From Vibrio metoecus (GTDB taxonomy: Bacteria; Pseudomonadota; Gammaproteobacteria; Enterobacterales; Vibrionaceae): a DNA stretch of 64,000 nucleotides. Below, piece by piece: positions 39,838 through 51,052 of the stretch (position 1 is the first letter of the stretch; the number at the start of each line of letters is the position of its first letter). Location of the stretch: positions 372,001-436,000 of the forward strand of contig NZ_JJMN01000046.1 in the NCBI RefSeq assembly GCF_000696385.1, read 5' to 3'. The position numbers and the translations under genes are program-made. The notes under the pieces were generated by a model. The model ran no database searches, was not told the DNA's origin, and saw only the letters and a list, made by a program, of their open reading frames with translations.

Positions 39838-42025
39838 ATGGCTTTAGATATGGAACAACTGCGCAAGATTTTTCATGTCGAGTGTCGTGAAAATCTTGAG
39901 ACTTTGGAGGGGGAGTTGCTACAACTTAGATCCCTCTCAGGTAGACATTGAAGTACTGAACACCATTTTTCGCGCCGCTCATTCGATTAAAGGAGGCGCG
40001 GGTACGTTCAATTTGCATGAGATCAGTGAGTTCACTCATGCTGTGGAAACGTATCTTGATTTGATCCGCACGCAGAAAAAACAGCTGACACCGCAAGGTA
40101 TTGATACTCTACTCAAAAGCTGTGATGTGATTCGTAACATGCTAGATAGCCGTGAACAGCAGACGGATATTGATAATGTGTTGAAAGAGCAGGTGAGTGC
40201 GGAGTTACAAACATTACTCGCAGATACCTCAACAGTTAAAGTGGCTATACCATCAGAAAGCGTTTCAGCTTGTGCTGCTGAGGCGCCGCAAATGACGCCA
40301 GCAATAGAAGGGTGGCGTATTCGGTTTATACCTCACCAAACCTTGTTTTATAGCGGTAATGATCCGTTGCGCATCTTGCGCGAGGTCCGTGAGTTAGGTT
40401 CTCAGTACCAAATTGAAGTACATCAGCAAATGCTGCCAGAACTTGCCGAAATGGATCCAGAACTTTGCTATTTAAGTTGGAACATTGATCTAACCGGTAA
40501 TGCTTCAGAAAGTGAAATTCGTGAACTGTTTGACTGGGTTGCTGATGAGTGTGACTTTAGAGATGACTCCTTTTGTCGGGGCTTTGCCACAAATCAGGCT
40601 GAGTCTGATGAAATGGGCGGCGAGACCGAAAACCTTTCTTTGCCTTCTATGCCAATAGCAGCGCAGGAAAACGCTCAATCTACCATCTTGAATGATTCGG
40701 CTGCTCATGAATCGTCGCAGATGCTTCCAACGGCATCAACAGAAGTGAATTCTTTGCCCAATCCAGCTGCGCCAAGTAAAAAAGAGGCGGCCAACAAACC
40801 AGCCAAAATGGACTCGAGTGTTTCTTCAATTCGGGTTGATATTGAGAAAGTCGATAATCTCATCAACCTTGTCGGTGAACTCGTTATCACACAATCGATG
40901 CTCACTGAACTGGGTAATGACTTTTCAATGGACAAGTTGGATAAGTTAAAAGCCGGTTTAGCGCAGCTGCTGCAAAACAGTAAAGATCTGCAAGAAAACG
41001 TACTCAATATTCGTATGTTACCGATGAGTTTTGCGTTTAGCCGTTTTCCCCGTTTAGTCCGAGATTTGTGTGGTCGTTTGGGGAAAAAAGTCGATTTACA
41101 AATCCAAGGTGAACAAACGGAGCTAGATAAAACGGTGCTTGAACGCATTGTTGATCCCTTGGTGCATTTGGTACGCAATGGTATCGATCATGGCGTTGAA
41201 ATGCCGGATGTACGCCTTGCCAAAGGCAAACCAGAAACGGGCGTGATTACGTTACAAGCCTTTCATCAAGGTGGTTCGATTATCGTCGAAATTCGTGATG
41301 ATGGGGCGGGAATTGATTGCGACAAATTGTGGCGCAAAGCGGTAGAAAAAGGGGTGTTGGAGCCACACACTCAACGTAGCGACCTTACTGATAAACAGAT
41401 CATCAATTTAATTTTTGCCCCCGGATTTTCGACTGCAGAACAAGTCTCTGACATCTCAGGTCGTGGTGTTGGGATGGATGTGGTGAAACGCAATATCGAG
41501 GAGCTCGGCGGACAGATTGAGGTCGAGTCAGAATTGGGGTGTGGCAGCCGTTTTACGATTAGCCTTCCATTAACGTTAGCCATCTTGGATGGTCAGCTTG
41601 TGAAAGTGGCTGATCAAGTTTATGTCATTCCTCTGCTGACCATCGTTGAGTCCATTCAAATCAATATTGCCAGTGTTAAACATGCTGCGGGTGGTATTGA
41701 GCTGTATCGGCTGCGTGAAGAAAACATTCCTATTCTGCGTCTGCAGGATGAACTTGCGATGGGGCGAAGTGGTGGTTTAGAGAAACGGCTACTCTGTTTT
41801 GTCGAGTCGGCAGGACATCGAGTGGGGCTGTTGGTGGACGATTTATTGGATCAACAACAAGTGGTGATCAAAAGCCTCGAATCAAACTATGCCAAAGTGG
41901 CGGGTATTTCTGGCGCCACCATTCTAGGTGATGGCTCCGTCTCTTTAATTCTTGATATCCCAGGTTTGATTGCGCATTTCATGAAGCGCACAACGTCGCC
42001 TGTGAATAAAGGCAAAGCGGCGTAA
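39838..42025 (+). CDS. cheA: Chemotaxis histidine kinase CheA, frame-shifted near the N-terminus
   Basis: The start at 39838 (MALDMEQLRKIFHVECRENLETLEGELLQL) fits the HPt domain; the frame then breaks at about 39924-39926, and the next frame gives DPSQVDIEVLNTIFRAAHSIKGGAGTF with the phospho-histidine. One extra A explains it; the corrected length is 728 residues. Later domains: P2-like region and acidic linker, dimerisation helices (DKLDKLKAGLAQLLQNSKDLQ), ATPase (N box DPLVHLVRNGIDHG, G boxes DDGAGID and GRGVGMDVV), CheW-like C-terminus. Core kinase of this operon's array. Confidence 0.95.
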
Positions 42026-42034
42026 GGAGTCGGC

Positions 42035-42562
42035 ATGAATTCAGCTCATCTTGATACTTCACTCTCGGCATCATCGGTTCCCATTCTTTCTATGGACATG
42101 GGGTTAACGGGGGGCGCTGACTTCTTAAGCTTTATTTTGGGTTCAGAGCTTTATGGTGTGGCGCTATCTCATGTGGAAGAAATTCGTGTTTGGGAAGCAC
42201 CGACACCGATTCCAAGAGCCCCGCATTTTGTTAAAGGCGTGATTAACTTGCGCGGCATGATCGTTCCTATCATCGATTTACGTCTGCGTTTTGGGCTAAC
42301 ACAGTTCGATTATTTACCGACCACAGTCGTGTTGATTCTGAGCATACATCAGCAAGATCAAAAGCGCTTGATGGGAGTGGTGGTTGACTCTGTCAGTGAT
42401 GTGATTGGGCAAGGAGAGGCCGTGTTAAACCCCGCGGTGGGGGAAAGTCTCGTAGTGCCTTTTTTAAGTGGAATTTTAAATGTCGGGGATGAAGTCATGT
42501 CTCTGCTTGATGGTAATGCATTGCTGGATATGGACAGGATCCTCAGCGAGGGACAGGCATGA
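42035..42562 (+). CDS. cheW: CheW coupling protein (first copy)
   Basis: 175 residues; the core [51 protein letters not shown] and VVDSVSDVI is CheW. It links receptors to CheA. It carries an extra N-terminal stretch of about 30 residues (Ser-rich). The stop overlaps the next gene's start. Confidence 0.94.
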   Translation: MNSAHLDTSLSASSVPILSMDMGLTGGADFLSFILGSELYGVALSHVEEIRVWEAPTPIPRAPHFVKGVINLRGMIVPIIDLRLRFGLTQFDYLPTTVVLILSIHQQDQKRLMGVVVDSVSDVIGQGEAVLNPAVGESLVVPFLSGILNVGDEVMSLLDGNALLDMDRILSEGQA

Positions 42563-43102
42563 TGCAGCGAGAGTTTCTGAGCTTCATTTTAGATGATGAA
42601 GAATACGGTATTCCGATACTGGAAGTGCGAGAAGTGCGAGGTTGGAGCCCTGTTCGAGTGATTCCCAATGCGCCCCCTTTTGTGATCGGCTTGCTGGATA
42701 TTCGTGGTGAATACATTCCGATTGTGGATCTCAAACGCCGCTTGGGTTTGGTTCCGGTTGAGATTAACGCGACCACGGTTGTTGTGGTGATTAACGCGGC
42801 TAGCCAGCAGCCGCTAGGCTTAATTGTTGATGCGGTAGCAGAAGTGTATGCGTTATCCGAACAAGAAATAAAGCGCGCCCCCAGTATTTCAACGGTAATT
42901 GGCAATCAGTATGTCAAAGGGATTGCTGCAATAAAAAATCGACATTTAGTTCTAATTGATATTGATGCGCTGTTCGATGTTGAGGCGCTGAACCTAAGCT
43001 CCACTGCCGAAAGCACGCAAATGAAGGAAAACACATGGCATTTTGGGAATCGTAAGCAACAGGTTGTGCCGCAGTTTGTCGAGCCAGCCAAAGAGAGTGT
43101 GA
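42559..43102 (+). CDS. cheW: Second CheW protein (appears fused to the following receptor)
   Basis: [26 protein letters not shown] and [26 protein letters not shown] are CheW motifs. As written, the frame runs without a stop into the receptor, making one 841-residue frame 42559-45084. But the receptor has its own ribosome site and ATG at 43035, and removing one G from GGG at 43045-43047 puts CheW into a frame ending at 43102 (about 180 residues). I therefore annotate two overlapping genes; a real fusion is the alternative. Confidence 0.75.
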
Positions 43103-45084
43103 TCAGCGAGTTTGAAGAACCAGAAACAAACGGCGGATTATCGAATTATCAATTATTGTCTGCACTTAACGCAGCGCAAACGGCATTGATGATGATTGAC
43201 CGTGATTTTCGAATCACTTACTTCAATCATCAAACGCTCTTATTGCTGAAACAGCATGAAGCATTATTCCGCTCGGTATGGCCTGATTTTCGAGCTGAAG
43301 CCGATTTCCTACAAGGTTATTGTATCGACCATTTCCACATTAACCCTCGTCATCAACGTAGCATGCTCGCGGATCCTAAAAATTTGCCCTATACCACAGT
43401 GATCAACATTAAAGGGGTGAAAATTGAGCTGAATGTTGGGGCGATCATCGATGATCGTGGTGGTTACATCGGCAATACTCTTGAATGGCGAGATGTCACG
43501 GAAGAGATAAAACGTGAGCAGCAAATTGGCCGCTTAGCTTCAGCTGTGGAAGGGATGACGACGAACCTGATGATGGCAGATAAAGAAGGCATCATCCAAT
43601 ACCTTAACCCTGCGCTGTTACAGCTTCTCAGCCATCGTGAACCTGAACTGGCTAAAGCGTTTCCGGGCTTTAAAGCGGCTGAGTTGGTGGGGAAAAATAT
43701 TGATATTTTCCATAAAAACCCAGCGCATCAGCGTTCCATCATCAGCAACCCCGATCGCCTACCGTTCAGCTCAATGATTAAAGTCGGCTCGTTAGAATTT
43801 AACCTCACTTGTATTGCAATGCGTGATGCCAAAGGGGAATACATAGGCCCTGCGCTGCAGTGGGTAGATATTACCGAGCAGCGCGATGGTCAGCGCCAAG
43901 TTGAAACGCTAATCCAAAAAGCGATCAAAGGCGACTTACATGATCGGATGAATACCAGTGCCTATACCGGCTTCATGCGTGAGTTGGGGGATGGCATCAA
44001 CAATCTGCTCACGACCTTAGTTGAGCCTCTTGGGCAGTGTATTTCAGTCATGAGCCGAGTGGCAGAAGGTGATTTAAACACCAATATGTCGGATGAGTAT
44101 CAGGGTGAGTTCGGTCGATTAGCCAGTGCGGTCAATGCTTCGATCGTCAACATACGCAATATGGTGGACAAAATTACGGTCTCTTCTGCTCGTGTCGCTA
44201 CGGCATCAACAGAAATTGCTGACGGAAATAACGACCTGAGTCAACGAGTGGAAGCGCAAGCCTCTAACCTCGAAGAAACCGCCGCTAGTATGGAGGAAAT
44301 CACCGCGACTGTACGCCAAAATGCAGACAACGCGAAAGATGCGAATGTGTTGGCGACCGATGCGGCGAAAAAAGCAACTCGTGGCGGGGAAGTGGTCGGA
44401 GAGGCTATCAATGCGATGGGAGCCATTAATACGGCGAGTAAGAAAATTGCCGACATTATTAGTGTGATTGATGAAATTGCCTTCCAAACCAATTTACTCG
44501 CGTTGAATGCGGCAGTAGAAGCGGCTCGGGCGGGAGAGCAGGGGCGTGGTTTTGCAGTGGTTGCAGGTGAAGTACGTAATCTGGCTCAACGCAGTGCGGG
44601 CGCGGCGAAAGAGATCAAAGGTTTAATCAATGACAGTGTGGACAAAGTGAATGAAGGTTCACGCTTGGTCAACGAGTCCGGCGCCACATTGAAAGAAATT
44701 GTGGAAGCGGTCGCGAGAGTCTCAGATTTGATTGCGCAGATCGCTGCCTCCAGTGTGGAGCAATCGACCGGTATTGATGAAATCAATCGTGCGATTGCCG
44801 CGATGGATGAAATGACCCAACAAAATGCTTCGCTAGTGGAGGAAACGTCAGCCGCTAGCCAATCCCTCAAAGATGAAGGAAAAGAGCTGCTCAATCTCAT
44901 GAATTTCTTTGTAACAGAAAACAACATCACGACTTTTGAGCGTAAAACGGCACATCAGGCTGCTACACCCTCTAAAAGTAAAGCCGTTGTTGGCATGCAT
45001 AAAGAGAAAGCACCTGCGAGTAAAGTGGTACATAAAATGCCACCTCGTGCAGCTGATGAAAGTGATGAATGGGAAGAGTTCTAA
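43035..45084 (+). CDS. Soluble double-PAS chemoreceptor with CheR-docking tail
   Basis: ATG at 43035 follows AAGGA by six bases. If GGG at 43045 is really GG the protein begins MAFWNRKQQ and has 682 residues. No membrane helix. Two PAS domains: [25 protein letters not shown]... and [25 protein letters not shown]..., each ending in a '[12 protein letters not shown]' / '[12 protein letters not shown]' type strand. Then a HAMP-like region and a signalling domain with [35 protein letters not shown]. It ends EWEEF, matching the xWxxF pentapeptide that tethers CheR/CheB. The PAS cofactor is unknown. Confidence 0.88.
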
Positions 45085-45098
45085 TCCAAGGATGACGT

Positions 45099-45929
45099 AT
45101 GTTGGCGGTCAATGAGCAAGAGTTTGAACTCACTGATAAAGATTTCAAATTCATTCAATGGTTTATGCATAAAACGGTGGGTATTTATCTGCCCGACTCC
45201 AAACGTGCCATGGTATATGGTCGTTTGAGTCGGCAGATGCGCCGTAAAGGGCTGCGTCGTTTTAAAGAATTTCGTGAACTGATTGAAAGTGATGATCAGG
45301 AGCGCATCCACTTTATTAATACGCTGACTACCAATAAAACGGAGTTTTTCCGTGAGATTCACCACTTTGAGTTTATTGAAAAAGTTCTAGTGGAAGAGTG
45401 GCGTAAAGAGCCCGTCGATCAACTGCGGATCTGGTCCGCAGGGTGTTCAACCGGTGAAGAGCCTTACACATTGGTTTCTGTTCTTGAGAATGCGGGGGTT
45501 ATGGATTTTTGCCCAGATTTGAAAATTTGGGCAACTGATCTGGATACCGCCGTATTAGAAAAAGCACGTTTAGGGATTTATCCCATTGAGTCACAAACCT
45601 CGATTCCGGAGCCTTATCTGCACCGTAGTTTTGTTCGGGGGGTGAGAGGGCAACAAGGCAACATGAAAATCAAGCAGGAGCTGCAACACCATGTTGATTT
45701 TCGTCCTTTAAATCTGATTCAGGCTTGGCCATTTAAGCAGAAATTGGATCTGATTATGTGCCGGAATGTGATGATCTATTTTGATCGCCCGACCCAAGAA
45801 CAATTGATTGAACGTTTTCATGAACAACTTAAGCCGGGTGGTGTTTTGATGCTAGGCCATTCGGAGAGTATCGGGCGCTGTGTGTCCCTTTTCCATCATC
45901 TTGGGCATACCATTTATGTTAGACAGTAA
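45099..45929 (+). CDS. cheR: CheR chemoreceptor methyltransferase
   Basis: 276 residues. N-terminal helical domain ([29 protein letters not shown]), then the SAM-binding site [16 protein letters not shown], and [20 protein letters not shown] near the end. It methylates receptor glutamates. ATG at 45099 has AAGGA seven bases before it. Overlaps cheD by 14 bp. Confidence 0.95.
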   Translation: MLAVNEQEFELTDKDFKFIQWFMHKTVGIYLPDSKRAMVYGRLSRQMRRKGLRRFKEFRELIESDDQERIHFINTLTTNKTEFFREIHHFEFIEKVLVEEWRKEPVDQLRIWSAGCSTGEEPYTLVSVLENAGVMDFCPDLKIWATDLDTAVLEKARLGIYPIESQTSIPEPYLHRSFVRGVRGQQGNMKIKQELQHHVDFRPLNLIQAWPFKQKLDLIMCRNVMIYFDRPTQEQLIERFHEQLKPGGVLMLGHSESIGRCVSLFHHLGHTIYVRQ

Positions 45930-46569
45930 AAACGCTACACAGCGCAGAATTGAACGGGAAGAGGCCAATGGTCACTACCATCGTTTCAATCATCCTAGCG
46001 ATCATCGGTATTGGGTCAAAGTGATGCCGGGCGGAGTCTACGCGACTGGCGAACAGGAAATTATTCATACGGGATTAGGTTCCTGTGTTTCAGTATGTGC
46101 TTGGGATACTGAGTTAGGCATTGGTGGTATGAACCATTTTTTGTTGCCCTTTAACAGCCAGTTTGAGAGCCAACATTGGCATCCTCAAGCGTTGCTATCG
46201 GATGCGTCACGCTACGGCTGTTATGCCATGGAACTCCTGATTAACCGTTTGTTATCGATGAATGCTGAGCGAGAAAGATTGCATTTCAAGCTGTTTGGGG
46301 GGGCGCATTTACTGGGTTATCAATCTCAGGTTGGAGAAAAAAACGTCGAGTTTGTTCTTGAATACGCTAAACGGGAAAAGCTGCATGTGGTGGCGCAAGA
46401 CTTAGGGGGATCACAACCTAGGAAACTGCTGTTTGATCCGAAAACCGGTCAAGCATGGATCAAACGGATCGGGTTTAGTGCCGCACACGCAATCAAACAA
46501 GATGAAGAGCATTACCAACACAAGATTGATAAACAAAGCCCCTACAATGATGTGGAGTTGTTTCAATGA
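45916..46569 (+). CDS. cheD: CheD chemoreceptor glutamine deamidase
   Basis: The start at 45916 ([18 protein letters not shown]) gives 217 residues. CheD motifs: [14 protein letters not shown] with the catalytic Cys, [11 protein letters not shown] with the catalytic His, and KLFGGAH. Deamidates receptor glutamines. It overlaps cheR upstream and cheB downstream (4 bp), so translation is probably coupled. Confidence 0.93.
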   Translation: MLDSKNATQRRIEREEANGHYHRFNHPSDHRYWVKVMPGGVYATGEQEIIHTGLGSCVSVCAWDTELGIGGMNHFLLPFNSQFESQHWHPQALLSDASRYGCYAMELLINRLLSMNAERERLHFKLFGGAHLLGYQSQVGEKNVEFVLEYAKREKLHVVAQDLGGSQPRKLLFDPKTGQAWIKRIGFSAAHAIKQDEEHYQHKIDKQSPYNDVELFQ

Positions 46570-47606
46570 AAAAGATCAAAGTATTGATTGTGGATGACTC
46601 TCCTGTATTTCGAGCTCTTTTGACACAACTTATCGAAAGTGATCCGGCTCTGGAAGTGATTGCGAGTGCGGAAGATCCCTATCAGGCTCGGGAGTTAATC
46701 AAGTTGTATAAGCCGGATGTTCTTACCTTGGATGTGGAAATGCCGAAAATGAATGGCGTACAGTTTCTAAAGAACCTGATGCGCCTCCATCCATTGCCAG
46801 TGGTTATGATCTCAACGCTCACTCAGCATGGTGCTGAGGCGACGTTGGCGGCACTAGAACTTGGCGCGGTTGATTATTTCCCTAAACCCTCGTCCGATAA
46901 CCCAGCAGAAATGCTCAGCTACAAAGCTTTGGTTAATGAAAAAATTAAGATGGCTGCACAAGCTAATGTAGGGGGAGGACAAAGTACAGCGCCTTCGCCA
47001 AGCCTGAAAGGAGGGGCGGCAAGCGAATATCAATTGATCGCGATTGGATCATCAACGGGAGGCACGGAAGCCGTTAAGCAAGTGCTATCAGCTTTGCCGG
47101 CAGGATTGCCCCCCGTTGTGATGACACAACATATCAGTGCACTGTTTACCCCATCATTAGCTAAACGTCTCAATGACAGCAGTGCGCTTCAAGTGCAAGA
47201 AGTCACGCAGCAAACAACCCCTCTGGAGATGGGGTGCGCTTATTTGGCTCCGGGGGATAAGCACATTGTTGTCGTGAAACGAAGCGGAAAATTGTATGCC
47301 GAGTTAGATGATCGGCCCGCTGTCAATCGGCATAAACCCTCGGTTGATGTCATGTTTGATTCGATTGCCCAAACGGTGGGCAGTAAAGCGTTAGGCATTA
47401 TTTTGACTGGAATGGGGCAAGATGGAGCAAAAGGCATGCTAGCCATGCATCAGCACGGTGCAGTCACTGCGGCACAGGATGAGCAATCGAGTGTGGTGTG
47501 GGGTATGCCACGAGTGGCGATTGAATTAGGTGCGGCCGACGCAGTGAAACCCTTAGGGTTGATGGCGGCATGGATCATAGAACAATTACAAAAAAAGCCG
47601 AAATAA
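46566..47606 (+). CDS. cheB: CheB chemoreceptor methylesterase
   Basis: 346 residues. Receiver with DD at 11-12 and phospho-acceptor in [12 protein letters not shown]; catalytic domain with Ser in [13 protein letters not shown], His in [19 protein letters not shown] and Asp in [12 protein letters not shown]. Removes receptor methyl groups when phosphorylated by CheA. Confidence 0.95.
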   Translation: MKKIKVLIVDDSPVFRALLTQLIESDPALEVIASAEDPYQARELIKLYKPDVLTLDVEMPKMNGVQFLKNLMRLHPLPVVMISTLTQHGAEATLAALELGAVDYFPKPSSDNPAEMLSYKALVNEKIKMAAQANVGGGQSTAPSPSLKGGAASEYQLIAIGSSTGGTEAVKQVLSALPAGLPPVVMTQHISALFTPSLAKRLNDSSALQVQEVTQQTTPLEMGCAYLAPGDKHIVVVKRSGKLYAELDDRPAVNRHKPSVDVMFDSIAQTVGSKALGIILTGMGQDGAKGMLAMHQHGAVTAAQDEQSSVVWGMPRVAIELGAADAVKPLGLMAAWIIEQLQKKPK

Positions 47607-47634
47607 CCCCAAGTTGGACGTCGAGAGGTTCAGG

Positions 47635-48789
47635 ATGATTACCCAAAAACACAAAATAACACTGATACTGATTGGGCAAATACTCTTACTGTTGGTTGTT
47701 TTCCAGTTTGGGTTGGCTTGGTGGCTTGTTTTACTCGCCGCGTTGGGGGCGCTATTGCCTTGGTTTGCGTATTTCAGCCACCAGCCCCAGCTTAAAGATG
47801 CAGGTCCCCCTGCTGAAAGTACGTTACCGACTGAATATAAACAGGTATTAAGTCAAATTGAGCAGATCCTAAAAGAGAATATTCAGCGCATCACTGACCC
47901 TTTGGAAAAGCAAAACCAAATAGTGAAAGCCTCAGCTGAAACCATTAACAACAGTTTCTTTGGTTTACAGAGTGTGAGTGAAGAGCAATCCGCAGTCTCC
48001 ACTCAGTTGGTCGATAACTTACTCGCTAACCAAGGCAGTGAATTTGACTTAATGGAGGTATTGCCCAAAACGGAAGCGATTATTCAACAGTTTGTGCAAA
48101 TACTGGTGGATGTTTCGGAAAAAAGTATTTTGGCAGTACACAGCATTCACGATATGTCATTGAAACTAGACGTGGTTTTCAAGCTTCTGCAGCAAGTTCG
48201 TGGCCTTTCAGAACAGACTAACCTACTGGCTCTGAATGCGGCTATAGAAGCAGCAAGAGCCGGAGAAGCGGGACGCGGTTTTGCCGTGGTGGCGCAAGAA
48301 GTGCGTAACCTCTCCATTCAAGCTGCGAATCTGAATACACAGATCGAAACCGAAATGAAGATTGCGCAAGATACGGTCGAACTCGCCAACCGAACAGTCG
48401 GCGAAATGGCGTCTTTCGATATGACACAAGCCATTGAGTCAAAAGAAAAAGTGGATTATATGCTGCGAGGCGTACAGCAGCTTAATACCGAAATTGAACA
48501 AGAAGTCACCAAACTTCAGCAGCTAGGGCAACAGTTAACTCTACAAGTTCGTGAAGGCACGCGTGCCTTACAATTCACGGACATCGTCTCTCAACAAGGC
48601 GATTATGCGCTGGGCTCAATCACCTTTCTACAAGAAGCAACCAGTTTGCTTAAAACACTACACAGTAGCTCAGGTAGCAATCAGCAACTGGTAGATAAGA
48701 TTGCAGCGTTGCAAGACCGTTCACGTAACCGTGGTGCGTTGGCGGCGAATCAACACAGCATGGATGAAGGCGAAGTAGAGTTATTCTAG
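47635..48789 (+). CDS. Membrane-anchored receptor-like signalling protein
   Basis: ATG at 47635 has AGAGG upstream; 384 residues. Two close membrane helices (about 9-25 and 28-45) with almost no periplasmic loop, then a cytoplasmic signalling domain with [36 protein letters not shown]. The C-terminal part ([21 protein letters not shown]) is unlike standard receptors. No docking pentapeptide. It probably couples to this operon's CheA, sensing in the membrane or cytoplasm. Confidence 0.85.
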   Translation: MITQKHKITLILIGQILLLLVVFQFGLAWWLVLLAALGALLPWFAYFSHQPQLKDAGPPAESTLPTEYKQVLSQIEQILKENIQRITDPLEKQNQIVKASAETINNSFFGLQSVSEEQSAVSTQLVDNLLANQGSEFDLMEVLPKTEAIIQQFVQILVDVSEKSILAVHSIHDMSLKLDVVFKLLQQVRGLSEQTNLLALNAAIEAARAGEAGRGFAVVAQEVRNLSIQAANLNTQIETEMKIAQDTVELANRTVGEMASFDMTQAIESKEKVDYMLRGVQQLNTEIEQEVTKLQQLGQQLTLQVREGTRALQFTDIVSQQGDYALGSITFLQEATSLLKTLHSSSGSNQQLVDKIAALQDRSRNRGALAANQHSMDEGEVELF

Positions 48790-48800
48790 GAGAGATTGCG

Positions 48801-49100
48801 ATGAGTGTGCAGACCGACATCGATAGTCACAACAAACACATCACTATTTCGATTGAGGGCGCTTTTTGCTTCAATCTTGTGCACGAGTTTCGAGCGAGTT
48901 ATACGAAGCGCTATGACCACCGATTTACCATTGACTTACGGAAAGTCGATTACATCGATAGTGCAGGGCTTGGCATGCTGCTCAACATGCAGAAATATTT
49001 AGAGCAGGCGGATGGAGCAATTCGAATTACCAACACCTTGCCGCAAGTCCGTAAGATCTTACTGCTGTCGCGTTTCGATAAAAAATTCGATATCGAATAA
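48801..49100 (+). CDS. STAS-domain anti-sigma-factor-antagonist-like protein
   Basis: 99 residues; FTIDLRKVDYIDSAGLGMLLNM contains the phosphorylatable Ser of SpoIIAA/RsbV-type proteins. It lies directly before a REC-PP2C-kinase gene, the expected phosphatase/kinase partner, as in CrsA/CrsR of Shewanella and HsbA/HsbR of Pseudomonas (family knowledge). AGGAGA upstream. Confidence 0.88.
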   Translation: MSVQTDIDSHNKHITISIEGAFCFNLVHEFRASYTKRYDHRFTIDLRKVDYIDSAGLGMLLNMQKYLEQADGAIRITNTLPQVRKILLLSRFDKKFDIE

Positions 49101-49123
49101 CCAAGTTGTAGGGAGAAGTGCCA

Positions 49124-50816
49124 GTGAGAGTAATGATTGTTGATGATCATGCTACCAACCGCGAATTGTGCCGTTTTATTTTGGCGCACTTAGCATCCCA
49201 CATTGATACTTTCGAAAATGGGCAGCAAGCCGTGGATGCGATGCGTAATATGGAGACGCTTCCCGATGTCATTTTGCTTGATGTGATGATGCCGATTAAA
49301 GATGGATTTGCGACTGCGAAGGAGATTCGTCAAGCGTTTGTGAAACACCATATCCCAATCATTTTTCTTACGGTATTGGACGATCGAGATTCATTCGAAA
49401 AATGCTTAGCGTTGGGGGATGACTTCATACTCAAACCGGTTGAACGCAGTGTGTTGATCGCGAAAGTTCAGGCTCATTACCGGATCGTGAAAATGCATAA
49501 TGAGGTGATGGATCAGCGTGACGAATTACGCCATTTTCGTGAGCAAGTGCAGTACGATTACGCGATTTCAGAATCCATTTTTACGAACTTGATGGAAGAG
49601 ATGTGTCATCAAGTGGAGCAGATTTTCGGTATTCATTATATCTCTACCCCTTCGACCTATTTTTAATGGCGATTTGATCGTGGTCGCGAATCGGCCGCAT
49701 GGTGGTGTGTATGTGATGATTGCGGATGCGACAGGGCATGGTTTACCCGCCGCAATTTCGACGATTCCTGCCACCCGAACGTTTTTCTCCACGGCACAAA
49801 AAGGGTTATCGTTAGGGGAAATGGTGATTGAGTTAAACCATTCTCTGGAGCGTTTTTTACCGATTGGAATGATGTTAGCCGCCAGTGTTTTTGAAGTTCG
49901 AGCCAATGGCTTCGAGATCTCTTGGTGGGGTGGAGGGCTGCCGGAAGCTTATTTGCTTGATCATCAGGGTACCATTGTCAGTCGTTTGGTTTCGAATCAT
50001 ATGCCATTGGGAGTGCTCTCTTCAGATGAGTTTGAAGCGGATGTTCAACACTTCAAATTGGAACCCAACCAAAAGTTAGTGTGCTATACCGATGGCATTA
50101 TTGAAGCCATGAACGAACAAGGTGAGCATTTTGGTGAAGAGCGCCTTGAGCAAGTACTGACCCAAGCCTATTCTGAGGCGTTAATCCCAACGTTGTACGA
50201 TGCGGTTAAAAAGTTTTCCAACCGTGGTAAGGGGGATGACCTTTCTATTTTGACCATGACTTTCCCGATCACCAACAGCAACCAAAGCGACAAAGCGTTG
50301 CCCAAAGTTGTGCTCAGCTGCATCCCATTACAAACGGAGCTGCATTTCCCAGCCGATGTATTACGCAAAGTATCGCTGATGAATGAGGTTCGTCGCTTTT
50401 TAACCGGAATTGTTAGTGGAGGAGAACATCTTGATTTGCTGTGTTCCGTGCTTTCCGAGCTGTTCGCTAATGCGATTGAACATGGGTTATTGGAGCTGGA
50501 TTCTTCACTCAAAGATACGCCGGATGGTTTCTTTGAGTTTTACCAATTGCGTGATAAGCGCTTAAAAAACTTGCCCGAATACCACTGGGTGATCCTGAAA
50601 GTGAACTATCAACCAGAAAAACAGCAGATAGAGATCGATTTAGAACATAGCGGTAAAGGATTCGATTGCAACCGCATCAATGTGACGAGCACAGAAAGAG
50701 TGTATGGCCGAGGAATAGTATTGGCGAAGCAGCTGTGCGAATCATTGGAATACTCCAATCAAGGTCGCCGAGTCACGGCGGTTTATTCTTTTGTGCAGAA
50801 AGATCTTTTGCTGTAA
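49124..50816 (+). CDS. Response regulator with PP2C phosphatase and RsbW-like kinase domains, frame-shifted
   Basis: GTG start at 49124 (or 49118) after AGGGAG. Domain order: receiver (MIVDDHATNRELCRF, phospho-Asp in ILLDVMMPIKDG, FILKPVE), PP2C/SpoIIE phosphatase (STYFNGDLIVVANRPHGGVYVMIADATGHGLPAA), and a HATPase_c anti-sigma-like kinase (LCSVLSELFANAIEHGLLEL). The frame breaks at TTTTT at about 49659-49663; with four T the PP2C motif is continuous and the protein has 563 residues. It likely toggles the phosphorylation of the STAS protein before it, under CheA or other phosphate input. Last gene of the operon. Confidence 0.9.
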
Positions 50817-50838
50817 CCGACGCTTTTCCTTGCGGTAG

Positions 50839-50851
50839 TTTACAGTGTAAA
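50839..50851. other. parS2 centromere site 5
   Basis: TTTACAGTGTAAA, an exact parS2 match, 22 bp past the end of the chemosensory operon and 27 kb from the iterons. A degenerate copy (TTTACAGAGTGAT) is at about 50945. Confidence 0.88.
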
Positions 50852-51052
50852 AGCTTTTACACCGTGTAGATTTTTGCCTATCTGGTGGCGGGATTTTACG
50901 CCACAACACTTTCTGTCTAGCTTTCAAATACATCCTTCTGGTTATTTACAGAGTGATATAAGCCTGAATTTACAGGCTATAGAGTTCAGCAATCGAGATT
51001 CTTCTTATACACTCAATTCATGGAGATTCTGTACCGTAAAAGATAAAACGTT

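Noticed and set aside
42559..45084. Novel single-chain CheW-PAS-PAS receptor as a new architecture
   Set aside because: The internal ribosome site and start, plus the surrounding homopolymer errors, make two overlapping genes more likely.
50945..50990. Further parS2-like sequences near 50.95 kb and half-site at 24433
   Set aside because: They break the fixed palindrome bases (TTTACAGAGTGAT; only the GTGTAAA half), so they are not counted as sites.
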